Shown in pieces: positions 54,866 to 63,249 of a stretch of DNA of 64,000 nt. Position 1 is the first letter of the stretch; every line of letters starts with the position of its first letter. The stretch is from Nanobdellati archaeon (GTDB lineage Archaea > EX4484-52 > GLR71), in the NCBI GenBank assembly GCA_019429005.1, contig JAHYJR010000004.1, positions 1 to 64,000 of the forward strand. The letters are read 5' to 3'. Below the pieces are notes generated by a model. That model did no database searches, was not told the origin of the DNA, and worked only from the letters and a program-made list of their open reading frames with translations. Both the position numbers and the translations under genes were made by a program.

Positions 54866-55837
54866 ATGCATTCAGACGTTTTAGAGATATTAGGTATGAT
54901 AAAAAGACCTCAAAGAGACGGAGTATTGTATTTATTTCCAGAATATGGACATCTTGAAGAGACACTTATGGATACAGCGTTAATAAAACCGAATACAAAT
55001 ACATCTTCAAGAAATACATATTTCATTAATCCGGAAACAGAATCACATTATATTGCAAAGATTGAAAGGGATGATACTACAGAAGTTAGGCAATGCTTTG
55101 GATACCCACAATTTAATCAATATAATATGACACTTATTGAAATTTGTATAGAAAGAATCTTATCTAAACTAATAAGCTTCGAAGATGACATAACTACAAT
55201 TGAATTTGAAAAACCAATTGGATATTATGCTAATGATAAAATACGAACTGGCTTTTTCAAATATGAAAATAGGCCACAAATTACGTTTGAACAATTAAAA
55301 CCACAATTTCAAGATATGACTCAAAAAATATTAAAACAAAAAAATGTTTTAAACAAGATAATAAATACAATAACATATACTAATGAATATATGCAAGCTA
55401 TTGAAACATATAGACCATACAATTTTCTAGATATGATTACATCTTTGAATTCTATTGAATATAATGATAAAGAAGAATTGATTTTTCAAGATGATAAAAA
55501 ACACACAACGTTTTTCTTTGATTTTGAATTCAGTAATATCAATATACCTACATATGAGATTGAAAAAATAATAGATCAAGATTTAATCGCAATGACGAAA
55601 AATCTTGAAAATATACAAAAATTAAATCAAGCTGGAAACGATATAGATGAACTTGTTTATGTTCGTAAATACATACTGTCTGAATTAGAACAAGCTAGTC
55701 CTATATTAAGCGACAGAGTTAAAACAGTACTTAAAGATACAGGTTATTTCGAAGGACATATTCATACATATGGACCTGGATTTGATATTGTAAAACAGAT
55801 ACCTACATTAAGCCCAGATAGTTTGATTATAGATTAA
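54866..55837 (+). CDS. Hypothetical protein, 323 aa
   Basis: The family is not recognised. It is a soluble, acidic, mostly helical protein starting MHSDVLEILGMIKRPQRDGV. YIAKIERDDTTEVRQCFGYP at about 68-87 could be a kinase-like beta-strand with Lys, and KHTTFFFDFEF near 205 a DFx-type loop, but no convincing catalytic loop is seen. An ATTTATAAAAG box centred about 25 nt before the ATG indicates a leaderless mRNA. Divergent from eL15. Confidence 0.65.
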   Translation: MHSDVLEILGMIKRPQRDGVLYLFPEYGHLEETLMDTALIKPNTNTSSRNTYFINPETESHYIAKIERDDTTEVRQCFGYPQFNQYNMTLIEICIERILSKLISFEDDITTIEFEKPIGYYANDKIRTGFFKYENRPQITFEQLKPQFQDMTQKILKQKNVLNKIINTITYTNEYMQAIETYRPYNFLDMITSLNSIEYNDKEELIFQDDKKHTTFFFDFEFSNINIPTYEIEKIIDQDLIAMTKNLENIQKLNQAGNDIDELVYVRKYILSELEQASPILSDRVKTVLKDTGYFEGHIHTYGPGFDIVKQIPTLSPDSLIID

Positions 55838-55964
55838 GACAATTTAAAAAAGACATTTTATACATAATTTTAAACATCACATTTTATCAAACATAACAAA
55901 CATTTTAAAATTTAAAACATCAGTATCTTAATAGTGCTAGATATTTCTAAAATAGTGATGATAA

Positions 55965-56501
55965 ATGAAAATAAATATACAAATTGATACAAATAATGCA
56001 ATTAAAAAAGCACTTGCTGATGATAAAGTAAAAAGTCTTATTGCAGATGATAATAAATTCTTAAGTTCTGCATTCACAACAATTGATACAAACATAAACT
56101 CAATAGATAGTTGGATTATCAATTTGTTTGATAAAGAAACAAAAAATATAACAAGTATACATGTATCATATGATACAATTGATATTAAAGAACCATCACC
56201 AGTTGCAAATCTTAGTGAAATTGAATCAATTGATATTGATAAGATCTTGATAACTTGTGAAAAAGCAATTGAACTTGCAATCGCTGAAAATGAAAAAGTC
56301 AATGGTAAAATTCAAAATAGCAAAATATTTATTACACTACATAATAATCAAGACCATACTCGAGAATGTTGGACTATAAGCTTATTAGGTCTAAATCTTA
56401 ATGCACACATAATTAAAATTGATGCATACGATGGCAAAATATTAAGTTCTAATGTGAAAAATCTTATGGATGGAAGTAAAGTAATTAATACAAAAAAATA
56501 G
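55965..56501 (+). CDS. Hypothetical protein with possible PepSY-like C-terminus, 178 aa
   Basis: Not securely assigned. It has no signal peptide. The C-terminal 60 residues (CWTISLLGLNLNAHIIKIDA, then YDGKIL) resemble the strand-turn-strand of PepSY/YpmB-like modules, where a W-x-V strand is followed by IDAxxGKIL. The N-terminal part is acidic and Ile/Asp-rich. It lies just upstream of the broken aspartoacylase-like gene, with 7 bp between, and may be co-transcribed with it. Confidence 0.6.
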   Translation: MKINIQIDTNNAIKKALADDKVKSLIADDNKFLSSAFTTIDTNINSIDSWIINLFDKETKNITSIHVSYDTIDIKEPSPVANLSEIESIDIDKILITCEKAIELAIAENEKVNGKIQNSKIFITLHNNQDHTRECWTISLLGLNLNAHIIKIDAYDGKILSSNVKNLMDGSKVINTKK

Positions 56502-56508
56502 TTAAAAT

Positions 56509-57426
56509 GTGATATAAATCGAGCCAAAAATAGAATACCACGAAATTCCAAGTGAATATAAGAAAATTGTAAGCTATACCTTTGGCCATGGCAGACCAAA
56601 AGTCTATATACAGGCAGCAATACATAGCAATGAAACTATTGGTTCTATCGTCCTTGAAAAACTTATTACGGAACTTAAAAAAGTTAAAGATATTAAAGGG
56701 ACAATTACAATCGTACCTTTTGCAAACCCACTTAGTCTTGGGAAAAAACATCTTGGACAAAATATAGGTCGTCATGATATTGAAACTATGAAAAATTGGA
56801 ATCGGGGATTTCCAGGAAACAAAAGAGGCGATATTGTTGAAAGACTTTGTTTCGCACTCAATGACATGTTTCACGATGCAGACTATGTATTTGATCTCCA
56901 CAATATGAACGTGTGGAAATCTGTTATATATAGCATTAATACAAAAATAGATGATATAACAAAAAATATGGGTATGAAATACATTGAGATAAGTAACAAT
57001 TCACCAAAAAATTGTCTCAGATATATATGTAATGAAAATGGCACGTGGTGTACAACCTATGAACTTGGAAACCCTTATTTTGTAAACCCTGAAGACTATG
57101 AAGTTATCAAAAATTCAATATTAAGTACACTAACCACAATTGGCTGTATAACTCAATATGAAATTATGAAAAGCCTATATTATTTCAAAAAAGAAGATAA
57201 ACGATCACTTTTCTCAAAAAATAAAGCTTTTGTTTTCCTACCAACACCACCAAAAACGGTTAAAAAAGGTGAATTAATATACAAACAAGTAACAGGAGAA
57301 CAAGAAAAAAATATATATTCAAAAGACCATAACCTACTTTTAAGATCTAAACTTGTACATTTCAGTCCGAAAGATGAAGTTCTTATTGATATGATAAAGA
57401 AGACGAAACTTAACAGGTTGTATTAA
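56509..57426 (+). pseudogene. Aspartoacylase/succinylglutamate-desuccinylase-like gene with a broken start
   Basis: One frame encodes about 302 residues: IEPKIEYHEIPSEYKKIVSY, then PKVYIQAAIHSNETIGSIVL with the HxxE zinc motif, FDLHNMN with the second zinc His, and a full C-terminal domain. The coding part starts at ATC 56518, immediately after TAA 56515-56517. The only upstream start in frame is GTG 56509, giving GTG-ATA-TAA. No ATG, GTG or TTG follows until ATG 56788, which would omit the zinc site. So the gene has an early nonsense codon or has lost its start. From 56788 a 212-residue product without the metal motif remains possible. Confidence 0.7.
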
Positions 57427-57506
57427 ATATAAAAATTTAGTCTTTTATAAGGATATAAAGGTGTTTTTACAAAAGATATATATACGTTACGGTTCTAAAT
57501 TAATGT

Positions 57507-57593
57507 ATGGAAAACACTACAGATGCAAATATGATTTATTCTGGAATCGTTTCTCTATTTCTAATAATGCTAGTAGTTATTCTGGTGCTGTAA
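57507..57593 (+). CDS. Tiny single-pass membrane protein, 28 aa
   Basis: ATG 57507 opens MENTTDANMIYSGIVSLFLI, continuing as a hydrophobic helix to TAA 57591-57593. A GATATATATACG box centred near 57478 would start transcription at about 57503, so the mRNA would be leaderless with ATG at or near +1. An overlapping 45-codon frame from ATG 57503 is less convincing because it is not hydrophobic. The family is unknown; small membrane regulators of this size are usually missed in annotation. Confidence 0.5.
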   Translation: MENTTDANMIYSGIVSLFLIMLVVILVL

Positions 57594-57596
57594 TTC

Positions 57597-57663
57597 GCAC
57601 AAGAATTCGTTACATATTTCTGTACATAACAAAAATATAATATTTTTCTGAAATTTCTTGTGC
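57597..57663. other. Long inverted repeat, possible small structured RNA
   Basis: GCACAAGAA (57597-57605) and TTCTTGTGC (57655-57663) are perfect complements. They enclose a second hairpin AAAAATA-TAA-TATTTTT and a TACA...TGTA pair. It follows the 28-aa ORF by three bases and could be its 3' structure or terminator, or an independent RNA. The 57427-57769 gap holds nothing else clear besides these two elements and a GGTATATAAAT box at about 57680. Confidence 0.4.
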
Positions 57664-57769
57664 TTTCAAAAGGTAGCTTTAGGTATATAAATTTAAAGGG
57701 TATTAAAACATTATAATTGAAAAAAAATATGGAGATTTTATTAGTATCAAAAATGGTAAAAATGCAATA

Positions 57770-58093
57770 ATGCTTGATTATTACGAATTTGAACTTTTAG
57801 TATCAAAATACCTTGAAATGTTTGAATTTAATAATGAGCCACGTAGATGTGCTTATGACCTTTTGAACTATGATTATAAAATCTGCGAAAATGTGACATA
57901 CCGTGATAGAGAAGCTCTTATGATTATTGAAAAAAATATGAGAAAACGTGGTAATAATGGTATTGTTGAGTCGTTGGGACATGTTACAATTGCAAAAACT
58001 GATTTTGATGATGTGCTTTCGAAACTAGGTTATACTAAAAAAATGGAAATTATTAAACCATCTAAAATATATCAGATAGGAATTGAACCATGA
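57770..58093 (+). CDS. Hypothetical protein, 107 aa
   Basis: Not recognised. It is a helical protein with YLEMFEFNNEPRRCAYDLLN and KPSKIYQIGIEP at the end. The same frame is open upstream for about 20 more codons (IEKKYGDFISIKNGKNAIML) and looks coding there too, but has no standard start codon. A GGTATATAAAT box at about 57680-57690 would start transcription near 57708, at the beginning of that extension. The N-terminus is therefore uncertain. Confidence 0.6.
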   Translation: MLDYYEFELLVSKYLEMFEFNNEPRRCAYDLLNYDYKICENVTYRDREALMIIEKNMRKRGNNGIVESLGHVTIAKTDFDDVLSKLGYTKKMEIIKPSKIYQIGIEP

Positions 58094-58137
58094 AAACAAA
58101 ATAACAATTTTTAACTTTATCAGCACAATATCTTATA

Positions 58138-59358
58138 ATGCAAGGAATGATGTGTGTAAGGTGTAAAGGAAAAGGGCTCTGTGGTAGAAACAACTGTCAG
58201 ATACTTGAAAAAACTAAAGCCTTAAAGACAATTACAGCACACATAAAAAAAGATTTTTCTGGTGTATCACCACCATCTATTTTTGTTGGAAGAATAGGAT
58301 ACCCAGATGTGTTTATGGGAACACTTGCACCTGTTGATGAGAAATACATAAATATTTGTGATGATGTCAAAGGCTGGTTTAAAAATAATATAAATATTGA
58401 TGATATCGTAAACATAAGAAGCCAAATGATAAATTCAAGAGCAAAAGTAAATGTTAAAAATACAAATAGATTCAAAAATGATATGCAAGAAATTGCAGCA
58501 TCAAACAAACCAATTGAAATTGAGGCAAGCTATAAAAAACCGCTTAATGTAACAATAAATTTGTATGAAAGAACGGCACCAGTTGGTCCAATTGGTGATC
58601 TTGAGAAATTCACAGTTTGCCAAAATATCAGCATATCTGGGAAAATTGATAAAATCATATCTGATACAGACCTTAAATCAATCTATTCGATAAATGAACT
58701 ATACAAGAAAAAAATTGACGAAAACATAATTACAAAACTCTTTTCTTCAGGAACGCTTGGCGTACAAAAAGAAAGAAAACTTGTACCTACAAGATGGGCA
58801 ATAACTGCTGTTGATGATATTTTAGGGAAAAAACTTATAGAAGATGTGAAAAAATTTGAGATTGTTGATGATTTCTATGTTTATTCAGCTGAATATCTTG
58901 GAAACCATTTTGAGATTATTTTAATACCTTCTATATGGCAATTTGAAAACATTGAAGTTACATATTCAAAAAGTTTCTGGAACCCAACGAATGACATTGT
59001 AATCTATGCAGATTATGAGAATTATACCGGTCGAAAAACGTATGCCTCTAATGTGACAGGTGCATATTATTCTGCAAGACTTGCCGTTCTTGAAAAACTA
59101 TCAAAGGTCAAAAGACAAGCTTCAGTTCTTGTATTAAGAGAAATATATGATGATTACCACACACCTCTTGGAGTATGGATAATACGTGAAACAGTTAGAG
59201 ATGCATTAAAAGGAAAACCTCTTAGATTCCAATCTTTTGAGGGTGTAAAAACATACTTAAAAACAAGATTGAAAACACCAATTGATGTATTTGTTAAAAA
59301 AAGTAAAGTCTTAAAAGAGTCAAAAGAACAGAAAAACCTTTTTGCATATTTAAAATGA
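58138..59358 (+). CDS. DNA repair protein Nre with PCNA-interacting tail
   Basis: This 406-aa protein belongs to the archaeal Nre family (NreA/NreB). The N-terminus CVRCKGKGLCGRNNC gives a zinc-binding cysteine set (about 6, 9, 15, 20). GVSPPSIFVGRIGYPDVFMG, NRTAPVGPIGD-like ERTAPVGPIGD and LVPTRWAITAVDD are family hallmarks. The last nine residues QKNLFAYLK form a PIP box for PCNA, as in other Nre proteins. Nre acts in a DNA damage response with PCNA. Start could be the first, fourth or fifth codon Met. Confidence 0.92.
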   Translation: MQGMMCVRCKGKGLCGRNNCQILEKTKALKTITAHIKKDFSGVSPPSIFVGRIGYPDVFMGTLAPVDEKYINICDDVKGWFKNNINIDDIVNIRSQMINSRAKVNVKNTNRFKNDMQEIAASNKPIEIEASYKKPLNVTINLYERTAPVGPIGDLEKFTVCQNISISGKIDKIISDTDLKSIYSINELYKKKIDENIITKLFSSGTLGVQKERKLVPTRWAITAVDDILGKKLIEDVKKFEIVDDFYVYSAEYLGNHFEIILIPSIWQFENIEVTYSKSFWNPTNDIVIYADYENYTGRKTYASNVTGAYYSARLAVLEKLSKVKRQASVLVLREIYDDYHTPLGVWIIRETVRDALKGKPLRFQSFEGVKTYLKTRLKTPIDVFVKKSKVLKESKEQKNLFAYLK

Positions 59359-59435
59359 AAAAAATCATAAAAAAAAGATATAATACAATATTATTATTTA
59401 AAATGATTCTTATAGTACATTAATTCGCAAAAATT

Positions 59436-60068
59436 GTGATAAATATGAGATTTAATTATAAAGCTGAAACTGTTGATGACAGAGTCAGCAAGATAAACAT
59501 ATTTATTAATCAGTATAGTACTATTTTGGAAATTAACACAGCTATTAGAGATAAAGCTTTAGAATTGATAGATTATCTAAAAAAAGACTATGATTACAAA
59601 GAATTCTTAACAAACACAAAAAAAAGTAGTGAAAGCTATGCCGCTGGAGCACTTCATGCAGCTGAAATATTACTTAAGGAAAATACAGATTATGATAACT
59701 CTTTAAGACATCTTTTGGAACAGAAATATAGAATCTGTAAAACATCAACTAAAATTCGCTCAAATTCAATACTGTTATTTTATAGCTCAAAAAGGATTAA
59801 TAAAATTAAAAAACTTGCTAATATATATTCAGAAATCATTTCAGAAAATAATACAATTGGTGAAAAAATAGATGAAACTATAAATTGGCTTAAAATCTAT
59901 AAGTTACCATATCTTGTAAAAAATAATTTTAATGAAGAAACAGTAGCTAGTGCAATTGTCAGTGCAGTTTTAAAATACAATAATATTCCTTTCGATATAG
60001 AACTGTTAGATATACCTGAAACTAATTTTGATTATAATATATTCCTAGAAATTATAACTATATTATAA
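59436..60068 (+). CDS. Cyclin-fold, TFB-like protein lacking a zinc ribbon
   Basis: This 210-aa all-helical protein has two repeats spaced like the cyclin folds of transcription factor B. Repeat one contains AIRDKALELIDYLKK and SSESYAAGALHAAEILLKEN. Repeat two contains EKIDETINWLKIYKLP and NEETVASAIVSAVLKYNNIP. The A-x-A-L-x-A-A and V-A-S-A-I-V-S-A-V-L helices match the conserved TFB helix after 'SIAAAALY'. The N-terminal zinc ribbon and B-finger are absent. It may be a TFB-derived regulator or another cyclin-box protein. Family membership is an inference from helix pattern only. Confidence 0.45.
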   Translation: MINMRFNYKAETVDDRVSKINIFINQYSTILEINTAIRDKALELIDYLKKDYDYKEFLTNTKKSSESYAAGALHAAEILLKENTDYDNSLRHLLEQKYRICKTSTKIRSNSILLFYSSKRINKIKKLANIYSEIISENNTIGEKIDETINWLKIYKLPYLVKNNFNEETVASAIVSAVLKYNNIPFDIELLDIPETNFDYNIFLEIITIL

Positions 60069-60240
60069 TTAAATCGTAATTTAATCAAAAAAATACTTTT
60101 TCTGCCAACAAACTATTATATTTTGCAAACATTGCCAAATTTATTGAAAAAACCACTAGAATTCTAAAAACAATACAGTTAAATGCCTTAAAAGATGCTG
60201 TTTTATTACTAAACACCTATTTGTATTTTAGGTGATTTGA

Positions 60241-61675
60241 TTGAGAGACACAAAATTAGGTTTTATAACTAAATAAAATATGTCACGTGTTGTTGACTTT
60301 TATGAAATAACAATGTCAAATGGATATTTCCAAGAAAATATGCATGAAGATACTGTTACATTTGATCTTTTTGTGAGGAATCTTCCTAAAAACAGAGGAT
60401 ACCTTGTCTCAGCTGGACTTGAACAGGCATTATCCTATCTTGAAAACATGACGTTTTGTGAAGACGCGATAGAACAATTAAAAGATCTTCCAAATTATGA
60501 TTTTAAAGATGATTTCCTTGATTATCTTGAAAAATTTGAATTCAAAGGCGATGTCTATGCAATAGGTGAAGGAAACTTAGTCTTTGGTCAAGAACCAATA
60601 CTTAGAATTACTGCACCAAGAATAGATGCACAACTTGTAGAATCCTATCTACTTACAACGATAAATCACCAAACTATGATTGCTTCAAAAACGTCAAGGA
60701 TTGTTCAGACTGCAGATAATAAAGTGGTAGTTGATTTTGGTTTAAGGCGAGCTCATGGACCCTATAGTAGTGTTTTAGGTTCAAGGGTAGCATATATAGC
60801 GGATGTCAAGCAACATCAAACATGTTTACAGCAGGTGAATTCGGCATACCACTCTCTGGAACTATGGCACATTCATGGGTAATTAGTTTTGATAGTGAGC
60901 TTGAATCTTTTCAAAAATATGCTAAAACATATCCAGACAACACAATAGCACTCATTGATACATATGATCCTGAAATAGGTGCACTAAATGCGTCAAAGCT
61001 CGGTGAAAAATTAAAGGATGTAAGACTTGATAGTGGAGACTTTGTAAAACTCTCAAAAAAAGTAAGAAAAATACTTGATTCAAATGGTGCAAGTCATGCG
61101 ATAATAACTGCAAGTAATGATCTTAATTAATATAAGATTAATCAGCTGTTAAATGAAGGCACTCCAATTGATAGCTTTGGTGTTGGAACAGACATGATGG
61201 TGTCAAAAGATGTGCCAGAATTAAGCGGTGTGTATAAGCTTGTCGAAGATGTGGATAATAAAAGGGTAATCCAGTGCCTAAGATTAAGTTGAGTGAGGGC
61301 AAGATAACATACCCATGTAAAAAACAGGTGTTTAGGATTGAAGATGCAGACAGTATATATGTTAAAGATGTAAATGGCTCATAAAAATTGTCCGATATGT
61401 GGGGTGTATGCAGACAGTATATATGTTAAAGATGTAAATGGCTCTTGAATATGAAGATGTGAATGAGATGTATGACAATGCAAGACCTTTGCTTGTAAAG
61501 GTGATGGATAAAGGTCATAACATATCTGAAATACCCGAACTAAAAACAATACAGAATACATTACAGACTGAACTTTCAAGACTGACTGCTGAATATAAGA
61601 CAATAAGAAATCCTAAAATATGTTGTTGAGATATCGCCAGAACTTAGAAATCTTGTGTTGGAACTTAAAGGATGA
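60241..61675 (+). pseudogene. pncB: Nicotinate phosphoribosyltransferase gene, multiply disrupted
   Basis: Pieces in several frames reconstruct one NAPRTase: VVDFYEITMSNGYFQENMHE, LRRAHGPYSSVLGSRVAYIA, then GIPLSGTMAHSWVISFDSEL and VRLDSGDFV, then FGVGTDMMVSKDVPELSGVY, then KITYPCKKQVFRIEDADSIY, and NISEIPELKTIQNTLQTELS. Lesions: a possible TAA at 60274-60276 before the ATG at 60280, one base lost near 60802, TAA at about 61128-61130 in SNDLN*YKI where the family has Glu, one base lost near 61272, a duplicated segment at 61344-61444, and another lost base near 61620. The NAD salvage function from nicotinate is certainly gone from this copy. Confidence 0.9.
61344..61444 (+). repeat. 37-bp direct repeat inside the pncB pseudogene
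   Basis: A 37-bp sequence beginning ATGCAGACAGTATATATG occurs at 61344-61380 and again, identical, at 61408-61444, separated by 27 bp. The intervening bases include codon-like sequence (AAAAATTGTCCGATATGTGG) that could encode the end of a CPxC-type domain of NAPRTase. A local duplication during decay is the simplest reading; no transposase or terminal repeats are present. Confidence 0.9.
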
Positions 61676-61700
61676 ATCTTAAAGGATTCATCTTTTTTTA
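61671..61700 (+). terminator. Hairpin plus T-run after pncB
   Basis: GATGAATC (61671-61678) and GATTCATC (61685-61692) form a perfect 8-bp stem with a 6-nt loop, followed directly by seven T, A and a further T run. It overlaps the pncB stop codon. It is still perfect although the gene is decayed. Confidence 0.75.
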
Positions 61701-61782
61701 TTTTTTTGTTAGATTTCTAAAATCAACTTATTTAAATTTTTGTCTCTAACTTTTAATTAAGGCTAAAGTAAAAACAAAATAT

Positions 61783-61970
61783 ACGGCAGTGGTTTAGTCT
61801 GGCTATGACATGGGCTTCCCACAACCGCATAATCGGTTGACGCTTAGGGCGACTGTACCTTTGGCACAGTCACCAACTCTTATCACAACGTGATAATTGA
61901 TTAATGTTTAAAATGATTATGCGTTTGGAAATAGCCTATAACCCGGGTTCAAATCCCGGTTGCCGTACCA
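61783..61970 (+). tRNA. tRNA-Gly (anticodon CCC) with a 111-nt structured intron
   Basis: Acceptor stem ACGGCAG/TTGCCGT, T arm CCGGG-TTCAAAT-CCCGG and encoded CCA at 61968-61970. Anticodon stem TGGGC (61811-61815) pairs with GCCTA (61934-61938). The loop reads TTCCCA before the intron, giving anticodon CCC at 61818-61820. The intron at the 37/38 site spans about 61822-61932. Inside it, CGCATAATC (61826-61834) pairs with GATTATGCG (61915-61923) and encloses hairpins GACTGT...ACAGTC and TTATCAC-AAC-GTGATAA. The A1-U72 first pair is unusual for tRNA-Gly. Confidence 0.85.
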
Positions 61971-61980
61971 ATTTTATAAA

Positions 61981-62160
61981 TTACTTAAAAAAAGTATCTG
62001 ATACGTTAGAATAAAATGCTTCTGAAGCTATTAAAGTTTCTACAGATTCGGGATGATTTTTGAGATATTGATTTAACCCGATACCAACTTCATAATATTT
62101 CTCACGAGGTTTCTGAAAAGGTGCTAAAAGCACATCAACTAATCCAAACCCTATTTCATG
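61981..62160 (-). pseudogene. C-terminal gene fragment overlapping the TBP stop
   Basis: Directly after TBP, in another reverse frame, about 58 codons read EIGFGLVDVLLAPFQKPREK, then YYEVGIGLNQYLKNHPESVE to TAA 61981-61983. The composition is clearly protein-like, with an LLAPFQKPREKYYE helix reminiscent of C-termini of class I tRNA synthetases, but no start codon exists. It may be the tail of a gene whose front was lost when TBP moved next to it, or coding sequence reached by frameshift. Identity is unresolved. Confidence 0.35.
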
Positions 62161-62735
62161 ACGCCAAGTTCTCTTAGTTCTTCTTTGAGTTTCTCAACAC
62201 CAGCTACAACCTGTTCAATTGATCTTGCACCTGTTATGACAATTTTTCCAGAACTAAATATTAAGAATACAACTTTTGGATCAAAGATTCTATGAACAAC
62301 ACCTGGAAATTGTTCAGGCTCATATTCACAGTCACTAAGCTTAAATACAATAGTGTTAAGTTCTAAATGTGATTTAAGATTTCCGGATGCTACAATGTTT
62401 ACGATTTCCATATCAAGACGATCAGAAACATCTACACCAATATCTCTAAAATTCTGTAGAGCAATCTCAATTGCTTTTTTTGCATCTTCTTTAGATCTTG
62501 TTCCAGAACAGATTATTTTACCTGTACTAAATATCAGATTACTTGCTTTTGGTTCTTTAACACGATAAACAAGTCCAGGGAATGATTCCGGAGAATATTC
62601 TGCTTCAGAAAGCTCTGATGCAAGTGTTTCAAGAGCAAATTTTGTGTGTGTATCACAAGAAACAACAACATTTCTTATATTTATCTCATTTTCATCTAAC
62701 TTTTTTTTAAGATTGAGGTTTGTATTATCAGCCAT
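62151..62735 (-). CDS. tbp: TATA-binding protein
   Basis: 194 aa from the ATG at 62733-62735 (MADNTNLNLKKKLDENEINI), preceded by GGTGTTAAA; a longer frame to 62780 is less likely. The two direct TBP repeats are visible: SELSEAEYSPESFPGLVYRV, then LIFSTGKIICSGTRSKEDAK in the first, and KLSDCEYEPEQFPGVVHRIF, then VFLIFSSGKIVITGARSIEQ in the second. It binds promoter TATA boxes and recruits TFB and RNA polymerase. The N-terminal charged extension of about 15 residues is slightly longer than usual. Confidence 0.97.
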   Translation of the reverse strand: MADNTNLNLKKKLDENEINIRNVVVSCDTHTKFALETLASELSEAEYSPESFPGLVYRVKEPKASNLIFSTGKIICSGTRSKEDAKKAIEIALQNFRDIGVDVSDRLDMEIVNIVASGNLKSHLELNTIVFKLSDCEYEPEQFPGVVHRIFDPKVVFLIFSSGKIVITGARSIEQVVAGVEKLKEELRELGVMK

Positions 62736-62798
62736 TTTAACACCATTTAATATCATTAAGTATAATAACAGATTTATCAATAAAACTATATATAATAA

Positions 62799-63026
62799 TT
62801 ATTCTTTTGATTCATATATATTTACAAGATTATTACCCCTTAAAAGAATAGACCCTAATTTTACAGTCTTATCTGTACTAATTTCTTCAGTCTCTTCTAA
62901 AAGAAGATTTAAGTTATAATCAAAGGCTTTCAAAACACCTATTATAGTTGTTCCATTTTTCATTTGAATCTCAACTTTCTTGTTATCAAATACAACAAGA
63001 TTATCAAGAGGTCTTTTATCATCCAT
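62799..63026 (-). CDS. Sm/LSm-like archaeal protein
   Basis: This 75-aa protein has the Sm1 motif (PLDNLVVFDNKKVEIQMKNG through DYNLNLLLEE) and the Sm2 motif (LGSILLRGNNLVNI). Archaeal LSm proteins form heptameric RNA-binding rings. A CTTTATAAATAAA box at about 63042-63054, some 22-25 nt before the ATG, indicates a leaderless transcript. The length is typical. Confidence 0.95.
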   Translation of the reverse strand: MDDKRPLDNLVVFDNKKVEIQMKNGTTIIGVLKAFDYNLNLLLEETEEISTDKTVKLGSILLRGNNLVNIYESKE

Positions 63027-63249
63027 ATAATCACGTATACTATTTATTTATAAAGACTTTATTCACCCTAAAACTATTTATATATATCAGTTATCAATTG
63101 CATAAAATATCAGATTAACAAAGTTTAACTGTAAATATTCAATACATATTAAAAACTTCTGCTACAAATTTATTTTAATCTGATAGTCCAATCATAATTT
63201 AAGCATAATAATAAAAGATTATAACGATTCAAGAAATATAGGTGTAATA

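Noticed and set aside
61344-61444. Insertion sequence ends or attachment site
   Set aside because: The direct repeats flank only 27 bp and no recombinase gene is near; local duplication in a pseudogene explains it.
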